Origin: JAFCDQ01 sp964571335
Lineage (GTDB): Archaea > Nanobdellota > Nanobdellia > Woesearchaeales > ARS49
Direction of reading: 5' to 3'
Assembly (NCBI GenBank): GCA_964571335.1
Contig: CAZNAM010000011.1
Coordinates: forward strand, 1 to 18,169
DNA length: 18,169 nt
The notes beneath the pieces were generated by a model that was given only the letters and a program-made list of their open reading frames with translations, did not search any database and was not told where the DNA came from. The translations under genes were made by a program, and so were the position numbers. This document shows, in pieces, positions 6,953 to 13,470 of the stretch; the stretch's first letter is position 1, and every line of letters starts with the position of its first letter.

Positions 6953-7729
6953 TTAAAATAAATTAGTGAACCAATCCCAGATTTTATTGAAAAAATCAGT
7001 GATTCCTCTTGTTACTTTTATGCCTGAAGTATCATCAAAGTCTTTCAGGTCATCTGTATTAGGTATTGTTACGTTAGGCATAGGATAAAGATCTTCTTGT
7101 TTTTGTTGATTTTCCTGATTTTGATTGGTGTTTTGAGTTGTTTTTTGGGTCTGTTGAATTTTATCTGTGTTGGTATCCTGATTATTGTTTGTGTCTATTG
7201 TTGTTACTTGTTGAGCGCCTGAAGATTGGCTGTGCCATCTGCATTTGCAGTCATTTAAACAAACTCCATAATCATCCCCGTCTAAACACACACTTCCTGG
7301 AGGGTCACATTCTTCTCCTTCATTTTCTTCTAATATTTTATTTCCACAGTTTGATATTATTACATTGTTATTTTGATTTGATCCTGAACTGCTGCCACTA
7401 CTACTTCCTGTACATTTTCCTTCAACACATTTTTCAAATCCAAATCTTGAGCAGTCAAATATTTCAAATTCTCTTTTGTCATTGTCACAATAGTATTCTT
7501 TAAGGTACATGCTTTCTTTTGTTTGTACATCTGCACTTGGCCCAATTACACAAACATCATTTAAGGTTGTTATTCCATATTTTGTACTTCCTACAGTAGT
7601 TAGTACATCATCTGATGGGCTTCCTCCATCAGGTCCATTATCGCTGTCAGTACACAAATCTTCTGCTGATACTCCTGTTAAAAGCATCATGCATATTAGA
7701 AATCCTATTATTATATTGTTGATTTTCAT
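6953..7729 (-). CDS. Secreted Cys-rich protein with Ser/Gly and Gln/Asn linkers
   Basis: The 258-residue protein starts with a signal peptide ending near VSA|ED (about residue 22). The mature N-terminal part has spaced cysteines and acidic DSDNG/DGDD turns. A CGNKILEENEGEECD block (about residues 128-142), followed by CLNDCKC, resembles the Cys-rich DUF4215-type repeat (CGNGxxExGEECD...C..C). Two low-complexity linkers flank it: SGSSSGS near residue 110, and a long Gln/Asn/Thr stretch near residues 170-212. The C-terminal 45 residues end in an aromatic segment (FFNKIWDWFTNLF), perhaps amphipathic and membrane-binding. The even, closely paired cysteines suggest disulfide bonds outside the cell, where the thioredoxin-fold protein at the right edge could act. 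The ATG lies 31 bases from a TATA box (7751-7760). The specific function is unknown. Confidence 0.75.
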   Translation of the reverse strand: MKINNIIIGFLICMMLLTGVSAEDLCTDSDNGPDGGSPSDDVLTTVGSTKYGITTLNDVCVIGPSADVQTKESMYLKEYYCDNDKREFEIFDCSRFGFEKCVEGKCTGSSSGSSSGSNQNNNVIISNCGNKILEENEGEECDPPGSVCLDGDDYGVCLNDCKCRWHSQSSGAQQVTTIDTNNNQDTNTDKIQQTQKTTQNTNQNQENQQKQEDLYPMPNVTIPNTDDLKDFDDTSGIKVTRGITDFFNKIWDWFTNLF

Positions 7730-7750
7730 TTTAATGAAGTATGATTGATT

Positions 7751-7760
7751 TATATTTAAA
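7751..7760 (-). promoter_or_regulatory. TATA box of the Cys-rich protein gene
   Basis: On the minus strand the element reads TTTAAATATA and starts 31 bases before the ATG at 7729. It lies within 3 bases of the decarboxylase stop codon, so this gene should have its own leaderless transcript. Confidence 0.6.
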
Positions 7761-7762
7761 TC

Positions 7763-8410
7763 TTACTCAACCACTTCAGTTTCTATTTCATCTAAATCAC
7801 AGAATTCTGTTGTAAAATTGTATGCTCCTGCGTTCAAAAACACTATTTTATCTCCTTCTTTAGGTTGTTTAAGATAAACCTTGTATCTGAAAAGATCCAT
7901 TGAGCAAGGAGTCAGACCTTTTATCACATAAGGTGTTCCTTGTTCTTTTTTTGTTTCATTTTCTACTATTAATTTTACTGGAACTATCAATGCATCCATG
8001 TCTGAATTATACACAGAAGCATTTATTATTATATTATTATCATATATTCTTATTATTTCTGTTACAAGTTTAATGGCAGGAGCTGCAATAAATCTTCCTG
8101 GTTCTATCATTAGTTTTATATTTTTTTCATTAAGAAATTTCCTGAATTCTTTTATCCTTGTTAATATGTTTTCAATCACTCTCACATTAGTATTGGAATA
8201 TTCTGAAGGCAGTCCTCCTCCTATGTTAATGAGGTCTATTTTCTTCAAATTTTCTTCAGAGATCATGTTTTTTAATTCATATTCAAGATTCCATTCACTC
8301 ATGTTTTGTGTTTTTCTATGAAAATGTATTCCCAAATTATTTATTTTAGGTGTTAATTTTTCATTTTCTTTTATTTCTTTTATTTTTTTGTTTATCATTT
8401 CACTTTCCAT
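7763..8410 (-). CDS. PLP-dependent decarboxylase, C-terminal part of an interrupted gene
   Basis: This 215-residue piece is the second half of a fold-type III (alanine racemase-like barrel) amino acid decarboxylase of the ornithine/diaminopimelate/arginine group. Motifs in order: LGIHFHRKTQ (His that stacks on PLP), INIGGGLPSEY (glycine-rich phosphate-binding loop), IEPGRFIAAPA (EPGR phosphate loop), PCSMDLF (catalytic Cys from the opposing subunit, followed by Asp) and VFLNAGAYNFTTEF (C-terminal AGAY). The piece is in the same reading frame as the N-terminal part at 8429-8824. The two are separated only by one TAA codon, and homologous sequence continues through the seven codons before this ATG (RYFVFGM). 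Alone it lacks the PLP-binding lysine. It may be the 3' part of a pseudogene, of a read-through gene, or of a sequence with a base error. The exact substrate is uncertain. Confidence 0.75.
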   Translation of the reverse strand: MESEMINKKIKEIKENEKLTPKINNLGIHFHRKTQNMSEWNLEYELKNMISEENLKKIDLINIGGGLPSEYSNTNVRVIENILTRIKEFRKFLNEKNIKLMIEPGRFIAAPAIKLVTEIIRIYDNNIIINASVYNSDMDALIVPVKLIVENETKKEQGTPYVIKGLTPCSMDLFRYKVYLKQPKEGDKIVFLNAGAYNFTTEFCDLDEIETEVVE

Positions 8411-8428
8411 GCCAAAAACAAAATATCT

Positions 8429-8431
8429 TTA
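8429..8431 (-). other. In-frame TAA interrupting the decarboxylase gene
   Basis: Reading leftward, the codons are ACA-TAA-AGA-TAT-TTT-GTT-TTT-GGC-ATG, so TIRT is followed by a stop and then RYFVFGM in the same frame. No insertion or deletion is needed to join the halves. TAA is one base from GAA or AAA, which would give Glu or Lys. Many genes in this window end in TAA or TGA, so a recoded stop is not suggested by the rest of the sequence. Confidence 0.85.
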
Positions 8432-8824
8432 TGTTCTTATTGTGTTTTCTTTTAATTTTATTCTAAGTAAAATATCAATCTCTATGTTATCTTTATCTTT
8501 TTCTAGAAATTCAAGTAAAATATTAAGATCCTTTTCATTATCTAACACAAATTTTTTTATTCCTTTTTCTGTCAGTTCTTTTATTTCTTTTTCATTCCAT
8601 GCTTGAGCAAGAAAAATAACTCTTTTTAGATCCGAGATATGCTTTAATTCATTTTTTGTATGAACACTAAAAAGACAGTTTGTTTCTTTTTCAAGAATTT
8701 TTGTTATTAAGAAATTTGTTTTTGAACTGTAAGATATTATATCTCCTATTTTTTTTATCTTCTCATACTGAGATAAAGCTTTGCTCTTGGATAATATGAA
8801 TTTTGGTTTATTCATTTTTTTCAA
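8429..8824 (-). CDS. PLP-dependent decarboxylase, N-terminal part of an interrupted gene
   Basis: This piece of at most 131 residues holds the start of the barrel. ISYSSKTN (Lys about residue 35) corresponds to the Y-A-x-K-A/T-N motif whose lysine binds PLP, followed by a CLFSVHTKNELKHI segment matching the family's 'F-D-x-A-S-x-G-E-L' strand. The frame ends in TAA right after LKENTIRT, where full-length relatives continue. Together with the piece at 7763-8410 and seven joining codons, the total would be about 350 residues, near the normal family length. The furthest start is a TTG overlapping the deoxyhypusine synthase stop by four bases; an ATG nine bases later (8813-8815) is equally possible. 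Its tight spacing to deoxyhypusine synthase suggests co-transcription and a polyamine-related substrate, which is an inference. Confidence 0.72.
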   Translation of the reverse strand: MKKMNKPKFILSKSKALSQYEKIKKIGDIISYSSKTNFLITKILEKETNCLFSVHTKNELKHISDLKRVIFLAQAWNEKEIKELTEKGIKKFVLDNEKDLNILLEFLEKDKDNIEIDILLRIKLKENTIRT

Positions 8825-9762
8825 TATTTTAATAACCCTTCCTCATCAAGTTCTTCTAATGCATTCATCATTGCTATAGGAAACATTATTGTTACATCTC
8901 CAATAACAGTGGCAATATCACTTTCATCTTTTACTTTTCCCCAGCTTTTTGCTTCATTTGTTGTTGCTCCGCTCATGCTTCCTGATGTTTTATGTGCTGT
9001 TGTCATGTAAACTGCATATTCTGCTCCTCCATTGAGCAGAGTGCATAATATTGCATGGTGTTTTGATATGCTTCCGCCTAATGCAATTATTCCTTTTTTT
9101 TCATCTTGATTTGTGCTTAAGAGTATGTTTCCAAAATCTTTTATTACATCAACCATAAAATCAGGATGTTTTTGTTGAAATAAATAAAGGTGAAATCCAA
9201 ATGCTCCGTCTGTTATTGCAGGGCAAAAGATTGGAACATTATTTTTTGATGCTTGAAAGAGAATTGAGTTTTCATCTTTTAACATTAATCCTATTTCTTT
9301 GAGCATTTCTGATACTGTCCATTTTTTTTGTTTTTCATATAATTTTTTTAATATTGGATTTATCTTGTCTTCAAATAACATATAGCTTTCATTGTTTATC
9401 AGAAGATTTCCTACTCTGTTTATTCCTTGTTCATGCAGTTCAACATCGTCTGATTCAAAATTTCCTATCCTGAATTTTTCTCCTTCTGCTTTCATTATGT
9501 CTTCTTCAATTCCTCCAACTGTTGTTACTATAATATCTGCAATTCCAAGTTTGATTAATTGTGCAAAAAATCCTCTTAATCCTGATGTAACCATATTTGA
9601 TGTGAATGTGAGAAATATTTTTGCTGAATCTTTTTTCATTTTTACAATCACATCGCTTGCTTTTGCTAATTCAACACTTTGAAATCCTGTATTTCTGTAT
9701 GATTCAACTAATTCCTTTACTTTTATTCCTCTTTTCCATTTCATATCCTGAACTATTGCCAT
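8821..9762 (-). CDS. dys: Deoxyhypusine synthase
   Basis: The 313-residue enzyme uses spermidine and NAD to modify a lysine of translation factor aIF5A, the first step to hypusine. Recognisable parts are the N-terminal IKVKELVESYRNTGFQ helix, FTSNMVTSGLRGFFAQLI, IIVTTVGGIEEDI (dinucleotide-binding region), FCPAITDGAFGF, the GGSISKHHAI loop (Lys-His pair matching human 287-288), GGAEYAVYMTTA, and EAKSWGKVK, whose lysine corresponds to the catalytic Lys329 of the human enzyme. Length is normal for archaeal members. One difference is a Lys (AHKTSGSMSG) where many family members have Glu in the A-Q-E-F-D-G-S stretch, so polyamine recognition may be altered. The ATG at 9762 is preceded by a perfect Shine-Dalgarno sequence. 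The gene leads a two-gene unit with the interrupted decarboxylase. Confidence 0.9.
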   Translation of the reverse strand: MAIVQDMKWKRGIKVKELVESYRNTGFQSVELAKASDVIVKMKKDSAKIFLTFTSNMVTSGLRGFFAQLIKLGIADIIVTTVGGIEEDIMKAEGEKFRIGNFESDDVELHEQGINRVGNLLINNESYMLFEDKINPILKKLYEKQKKWTVSEMLKEIGLMLKDENSILFQASKNNVPIFCPAITDGAFGFHLYLFQQKHPDFMVDVIKDFGNILLSTNQDEKKGIIALGGSISKHHAILCTLLNGGAEYAVYMTTAHKTSGSMSGATTNEAKSWGKVKDESDIATVIGDVTIMFPIAMMNALEELDEEGLLKY

Positions 9763-9766
9763 TTTA

Positions 9767-9774
9767 TTCCTCCT
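9767..9774 (-). promoter_or_regulatory. Shine-Dalgarno sequence of deoxyhypusine synthase
   Basis: On the minus strand the site reads AGGAGGAA, ending four bases before the ATG at 9762. It is the strongest ribosome binding site in the window and fixes the start. A possible TATA element (AAATAAATTTTTAT, about 9801-9815) would give a leader of about 20-25 bases. Confidence 0.75.
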
Positions 9775-9925
9775 GAGCTTGATAAAATTTTAATAAAAAA
9801 TGATAAAAATTTATTTTAGGTTTTATTTAATATTAATAATCTGTTTAGAAATATAGTTAAGAAGATTATCTTCCTGTATGACTTACATAGTCGATTTTGT
9901 TTTTTATTTTTGTTTGTTTCATTTT

Positions 9926-9940
9926 TAAAAATAAAAAAAT
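9926..9940 (-). terminator. U-tract terminator after the gap-interrupted gene
   Basis: A few bases after the TAA at 9943-9945 the minus strand reads ATTTTTTTATTTTTA. It is a stem-less T-rich tract that would end the LamG/lipoprotein transcript before the deoxyhypusine synthase promoter. Confidence 0.4.
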
Positions 9941-9942
9941 AT

Positions 9943-10193
9943 TTAGTTGTAGTAATCCTTAAGGTAATTTATTACTTCTGTTCTATAATTTTCATTTAAT
10001 TCTATTCCTGCAGACAGTAATCCTTCTTCAACATCATCTAAAATCTCTTCAAGACCGAGTCTATTATCAAATACTTCTATATGGACTGTGAGTCTTTTAG
10101 ATGGATCAATCTTGTTTTTTTCAAAAAATTTGTTAATATTTTTAGTTGATATTTCATTTTCTTTTTCTTCATAAGGACTTTCATCAACTATAA
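9943..10193 (-). CDS. C-terminal fragment of an unknown protein, cut by the assembly gap
   Basis: An open frame runs leftward from the gap to the TAA at 9943-9945, giving about 83 residues. It begins IVDESPYEEKENEISTKN at the gap edge and ends VINYLKDYYN. It is acidic and mixed alpha/beta, with a plausible strand TVHIEVFDN and a LGLEEILDDVEEGLLSAGI helix. No stop interrupts it, and its composition matches the coding regions here, so I take it as real. It may be the C-terminus of the lipoprotein-like gene on the other side of the N run; with 100 N the frames differ by one, but the N number is probably only a placeholder. It could also be a separate gene. I recognise no family. Confidence 0.55.
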
Positions 10194-10293
10194 NNNNNNN
10201 NNNNNNNNNNNNNNNNNNNNNNNNNNNNNNNNNNNNNNNNNNNNNNNNNNNNNNNNNNNNNNNNNNNNNNNNNNNNNNNNNNNNNNNNNNNNN
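10194..10293. other. Assembly gap of exactly 100 N
   Basis: The sequence is unknown for exactly 100 positions, the usual placeholder for a gap of unestimated size. Coding sequence reaches both edges on the minus strand, so a gene or genes continue into it. The true length and reading-frame relation across it are unknown. Confidence 0.95.
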
Positions 10294-10481
10294 TATTTTC
10301 CTAAATAAAGACCTACTGGATCTAATCCTTGTCTGAGATTAAAACAACCATCTACGGGATTTATTGCTACATCGCAACTAGCCAATCCTATTTCTGCTAA
10401 AACAATTATTCCTGCTGCTTTTACATAACTCCAAAGATTATTTCTTTTCTTTTTTCTTTTTTTGTTTTCTGTTTTGTTCAT
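10294..10481 (-). CDS. Lipoprotein-like protein, N-terminal part (cut by the gap)
   Basis: From the ATG at 10479-10481 about 62 residues can be read before the gap. The order is a very basic N-terminus (MNKTENKKRKKKRNN), a hydrophobic stretch (VKAAGIIVLAEIGLASC) and a polar segment with another Cys (DGCFNLRQGLDPVGLYLGK). The LASC sequence fits a lipobox, so the mature protein may be lipid-anchored at Cys; a plain transmembrane anchor is the alternative. The start is chosen over a further upstream ATG in the same frame because a GAGGT ribosome binding site (10489-10493) precedes it, overlapping the stop codon of the LamG gene. The ten-base spacing makes it the second gene of that operon. The C-terminal fragment at 9943-10193 is a candidate for its missing end. 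Confidence 0.6.
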
Positions 10482-10491
10482 TTTAATGACC

Positions 10492-12621
10492 TCATACGAG
10501 TATAGAAATTCCTGTGACTTCATTGTTGTTTTCATTTTCTTCTCTTATTTTATCATCAGGGTCTAATATTATCTTTGCAAATCCAGATGTTCCTTTCGAA
10601 TAGCTTTTGTAACTTACTTTATAATTTATCATCATTTCTTCATCTATTCCTAATGGTTGCGGCATTGATGCTATTTCTGTATATTCTTTTCCTAGTCCAT
10701 CTTCTACTTTATATTCAAAATCATTGATTTCTTTATTTCCTGCATTTTTTACAAAAAATGAAAATATTTTTTCATCAGGCAAATCCATTACATCTACTTG
10801 TTCTATTTTAAGGTCAGGTCCTAATGCATCTTCTACATCAATATGTATAAATCCTTTTCCACTTCCTCCAGCATTATCCATTACTCTTATTTCAAAATCA
10901 TGGCTTCCTTGATCATCATATCCTGGTGTCCAATAAAAATTTCCATTATTTATTATTCTTGCATTTTTTATATTATTGAAGATATAATATCTTAATGCAT
11001 TTCCATCTTCAACATCTTGTGCTTCAACATTATTAAAATTAATTTCTTCTCCTTCTTTTGCATTTAAATTAACAGGAAGATTTGTTATTTCTGGCAAATC
11101 ATTCATAGGATTTACTGTTATTGTCATATTTCCTTGCACAGTATTGTTGGATTCATCTGTTACAGATATTTCAATAGTTTTTTGTCCATATGCATTTAAG
11201 TCTGGATCGCATTCAATGTATTTGTTTTGTTTAAGACTGCAGTCAAGTATTCCGTTTGATTGACTTTCTATCTTAAAGATTAATTTATCTGTTGCAGTAT
11301 GGGTGTCATAAGCCATATTCCATAAGTTTATTGTTGGTTCTCTTATTTGTGTATCTTCATCAACTCTTAAAGGATATATATTTAAGTTAGGTTTAGTATC
11401 TTTTATAGATACTGTTAAAGTTATATTGTGTAATTCTGGAAAGAATGATAATGTTTCTGTTGTAAAATAAAATCTGGACATGAAATAATTCTTTGTAGTT
11501 ATGTTTGTTAGATCTTGAGGGGATTTGTTTGGAATATCTATGTTAGGATCTCCTATGCAATTATGACTTGTGCATGATTTTATTTTTATGTCTAATTCCA
11601 TTATTCCTCTTTTATACATATCTTCTATTTCTTGTGCAGACAATGTTCTTGTAAATATTGATACTTCATCTATTTTACCTTTAAATGATATTCCTGTATA
11701 ATTTTCAATATCTCCAATTATTAAAGCTCCATTGTTATGTGCATCATAATCTACATCATTAACATTTCCTTCTTCAATTCCATTAACATAAATTCTTAAT
11801 TTATCTGAAGTTCTGTCTCTTACAAAACAAACTAAACTCCAGCCTTTTCCTCTTAAATCAGTTGTTCCTGTGGCAGTATTTATCATTCCTGTTAAAAATC
11901 CTTCAATTGTAAAAGCAGGAAGTCCTGTACTTTTTAATATATAAAAATAAAATCTTGGTTTATCTCCTCTTAAAGGAGATTTTGACATAATTGTTCTAAT
12001 ACTTCCAGCTCCGCCACTTATATCGCTAGGAACATTTACCCATGCGCAATATGTTCTGCTATTTGGAGAACAATCAATATTATTATCATCTTTTGCAGTT
12101 AAAATGTAATCATCAACACCATCAAAGTTTAGTGCTTTGTCAAATCTTCCAGAAACATTATAGTTTATTCCACCTTTTGTAGTTCCATCATTTCCTGATC
12201 CGCTGTAATCATTTATTTGTCCTGATGCTTCATTCATATGCATTAAAAGAACATTATTTCCCATGTTTATTCCACCTAAAACATTTTCATTTGCTTTGGA
12301 ATTTAGTAATTCTTTTTGATATGGCACTCCTTCTGTCCATGATATTTCTTCTAATGTTGCATTTGCAGGTAGTTGAAATATTGGTGAATAATAACTTCCT
12401 GTCCATGTTATTAATTTTATTGCATTTATTCCAGAAAAATATTTGGTATATGCAAACTGCCCTTCAGAAAAAGGATATATCATTGCAGGATCTCCTGTAG
12501 ATGAAATAGTGGTTGCTAATGCAGAATCACCTCTCACAATATAAGTTTCTGCATAAGCAGAAGTAAATAGTGTTAGAATTATTAAACTGAATATGATTAT
12601 ATTTGTTTTTTTTAAAAGCAT
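10492..12621 (-). CDS. Secreted LamG / Ig-like / CARDB surface protein
   Basis: Taken from the ATG at 12621, the protein has 709 residues. A signal peptide ends near AYA|ET (about residue 25). A LamG/concanavalin-like domain follows (about 122-340), with DYSGSGNDGT, ALNFDGVDDY and the closing GKIDEVSIFTRTLSAQEIE. Two cadherin/Ig-like modules come next (about 410-505 and 508-597; the second has EGEEINF and a YYIFNN...FYWTPGYDDQG stretch), then a CARDB module to the end (600-709, with DDKIREENENNNE). There is no C-terminal membrane helix, so the protein is secreted or held non-covalently at the surface; LamG modules usually bind glycans or proteins. The upstream in-frame ATG at 12657 is rejected because it overlaps the TATA box, while 12621 has a Shine-Dalgarno sequence. 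A lipoprotein-like gene follows after ten bases. Confidence 0.85.
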   Translation of the reverse strand: MLLKKTNIIIFSLIILTLFTSAYAETYIVRGDSALATTISSTGDPAMIYPFSEGQFAYTKYFSGINAIKLITWTGSYYSPIFQLPANATLEEISWTEGVPYQKELLNSKANENVLGGINMGNNVLLMHMNEASGQINDYSGSGNDGTTKGGINYNVSGRFDKALNFDGVDDYILTAKDDNNIDCSPNSRTYCAWVNVPSDISGGAGSIRTIMSKSPLRGDKPRFYFYILKSTGLPAFTIEGFLTGMINTATGTTDLRGKGWSLVCFVRDRTSDKLRIYVNGIEEGNVNDVDYDAHNNGALIIGDIENYTGISFKGKIDEVSIFTRTLSAQEIEDMYKRGIMELDIKIKSCTSHNCIGDPNIDIPNKSPQDLTNITTKNYFMSRFYFTTETLSFFPELHNITLTVSIKDTKPNLNIYPLRVDEDTQIREPTINLWNMAYDTHTATDKLIFKIESQSNGILDCSLKQNKYIECDPDLNAYGQKTIEISVTDESNNTVQGNMTITVNPMNDLPEITNLPVNLNAKEGEEINFNNVEAQDVEDGNALRYYIFNNIKNARIINNGNFYWTPGYDDQGSHDFEIRVMDNAGGSGKGFIHIDVEDALGPDLKIEQVDVMDLPDEKIFSFFVKNAGNKEINDFEYKVEDGLGKEYTEIASMPQPLGIDEEMMINYKVSYKSYSKGTSGFAKIILDPDDKIREENENNNEVTGISILV

Positions 12622-12625
12622 TGTT

Positions 12626-12636
12626 CTCACCCTCCC
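12626..12636 (-). promoter_or_regulatory. Shine-Dalgarno sequence of the LamG gene
   Basis: On the minus strand the site reads GGGAGGGTGAG, ending four bases before the ATG at 12621. It decides the start codon, 36 bases downstream of the longest possible one. Confidence 0.65.
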
Positions 12637-12656
12637 GTTGTGAAAGTAGATAATCA

Positions 12657-12664
12657 TTTATAAA
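12657..12664 (-). promoter_or_regulatory. TATA box of the LamG operon
   Basis: The palindromic element TTTATAAA starts 43 bases before the ATG at 12621. With a transcription start about 28 bases on, the leader would be roughly 15 bases, just long enough to carry the Shine-Dalgarno sequence. Confidence 0.55.
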
Positions 12665-12711
12665 TATTTATCTATTTCAAAATATACTTTCAAATAACTA
12701 TTTTGCAGTAG

Positions 12712-13401
12712 TCAAATCATCCCTAACAATAATCCAATGATATATCCTGTAAGAGCTGCCCCAATTCCAATAAAAACCATTTCCAACCCTTGTTTTATTT
12801 TGTTTCCTATTGTTATTTTGGCTTTAATTACTCCTGTAATGAATAGTGTGATTACAGAAATTATAATACTTGCGGTTAATGCTGTCTTTACAGTTGCTAT
12901 GAAAAAGAAAGGAAAAACAGGAATAAATGAGCCAATTAAAGCAGTAAATCCAACTAAAAAACTAGTTCTTAATGGTTTTTCATATTCATCAGGGAATAAT
13001 CTCAATTCCTCTGTCATCATTGTTTCAACCCATAATTTTTTATTTTTAGTGATATGATTAACAATATCATTCAATAATTTTCCTTTGAATCCTTTTCTTC
13101 TGTAAATTTCTTTAATTTCTTCTTTTTCTGCTTTGGGAAATGTTATTATTTCTTGTTTTTCTTTTTTTAAATATTTTTTATAGAAATCTTTGGCTGATTT
13201 ATAACTAGTATAAGCAACAGCACCCATGCTAACACTCTCTGCAAAAGCAGCTGCTAATCCTGCAATCAATACAAATTTTATTGATTGGGTTGCAGTTCCT
13301 ACTGCAAGAATTATTCCTAAAACATTAACTAAACCATCTTGTCCTCCAAGTATGACCTCCTTAAGTTTTGTCTTGGCAGAGTTAAGTTTAATCCTTTTCA
13401 T
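12712..13401 (-). CDS. VIT1/CCC1-family iron/manganese transporter
   Basis: The 229-residue membrane protein fits the VIT1/CCC1 family, which moves Fe2+ or Mn2+ across membranes in exchange for protons. GGQDGLVNVLGIILAVG (residues 19-35) matches the family's G-x-x-D-G-L-V-x motif in helix 1. AAAFAESVSMGAVAYTSYKS (50-69) matches the A-x-A-x-S-M-A-x-G-E-Y helix 2. The 80-140 loop carries glutamates and LWVETMMTEEL, similar to the cytosolic metal-binding W-V-x-x-M-M-x-x-E-L segment of plant VIT1. Five membrane helices are predicted at about 23-37, 42-65, 147-170, 172-191 and 206-227. It is a stand-alone gene with an AGAGGT ribosome binding site (13405-13410) only three bases from the ATG. The direction of transport and the metal are not determined by the sequence. 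Confidence 0.85.
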   Translation of the reverse strand: MKRIKLNSAKTKLKEVILGGQDGLVNVLGIILAVGTATQSIKFVLIAGLAAAFAESVSMGAVAYTSYKSAKDFYKKYLKKEKQEIITFPKAEKEEIKEIYRRKGFKGKLLNDIVNHITKNKKLWVETMMTEELRLFPDEYEKPLRTSFLVGFTALIGSFIPVFPFFFIATVKTALTASIIISVITLFITGVIKAKITIGNKIKQGLEMVFIGIGAALTGYIIGLLLGMI

Positions 13402-13404
13402 AAA

Positions 13405-13410
13405 ACCTCT
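13405..13410 (-). promoter_or_regulatory. Shine-Dalgarno sequence of the VIT1-like gene
   Basis: On the minus strand the site reads AGAGGT, separated from the ATG at 13401 by only three bases. This is closer than in the other genes here. Two TATA-like elements lie upstream (13418-13425 and 13432-13440). Confidence 0.5.
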
Positions 13411-13455
13411 TTTTTGATATTATAATTTAGCAGTATTTAAAATTAATCATAATTA

Positions 13456-13467
13456 AATAAAAAAATA
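13456..13467 (-). terminator. U-tract terminator after the EF-hand gene
   Basis: After the stop at 13471 the minus strand reads TATTTTTTTATT, a stem-less T-rich tract. It would separate the EF-hand transcript from the VIT1-like gene promoter. Confidence 0.4.
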
Positions 13468-13470
13468 AGT

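Noticed and set aside
7138..7503. A 121-residue rightward open frame opposite the Cys-rich gene
   Set aside because: It is rich in Leu, Cys, His and Phe from the reverse of a Gln/Asn-rich region, and it lacks a promoter or ribosome binding site. It is a mirror of the real gene.
7763..8824. Alternative genetic code or pyrrolysine insertion as the cause of the in-frame stop
   Set aside because: The codon is TAA, whereas pyrrolysine uses TAG, and TAA terminates several other genes here at sensible lengths. TGA is also used as a normal stop, so no codon reassignment is indicated.
9763..9942. A small RNA or riboswitch in the 180-base region upstream of deoxyhypusine synthase
   Set aside because: The region is very AT-rich with only T/A runs and no convincing stem or GC-rich core. 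Apart from the ribosome binding site, a possible TATA element and a terminator, I see nothing in it.
10482..10535. An earlier start for the lipoprotein-like gene at 10535
   Set aside because: It would overlap the end of the LamG gene by over 40 bases. The ATG at 10481 has a GAGGT ribosome binding site and gives a normal basic N-terminus before the lipobox.
12622..12657. Twelve extra N-terminal residues on the LamG protein from the ATG at 12657
   Set aside because: This ATG overlaps the TATA box, so it would not be in the mRNA. It also puts a polar extension before the signal peptide, while the ATG at 12621 has a Shine-Dalgarno sequence.
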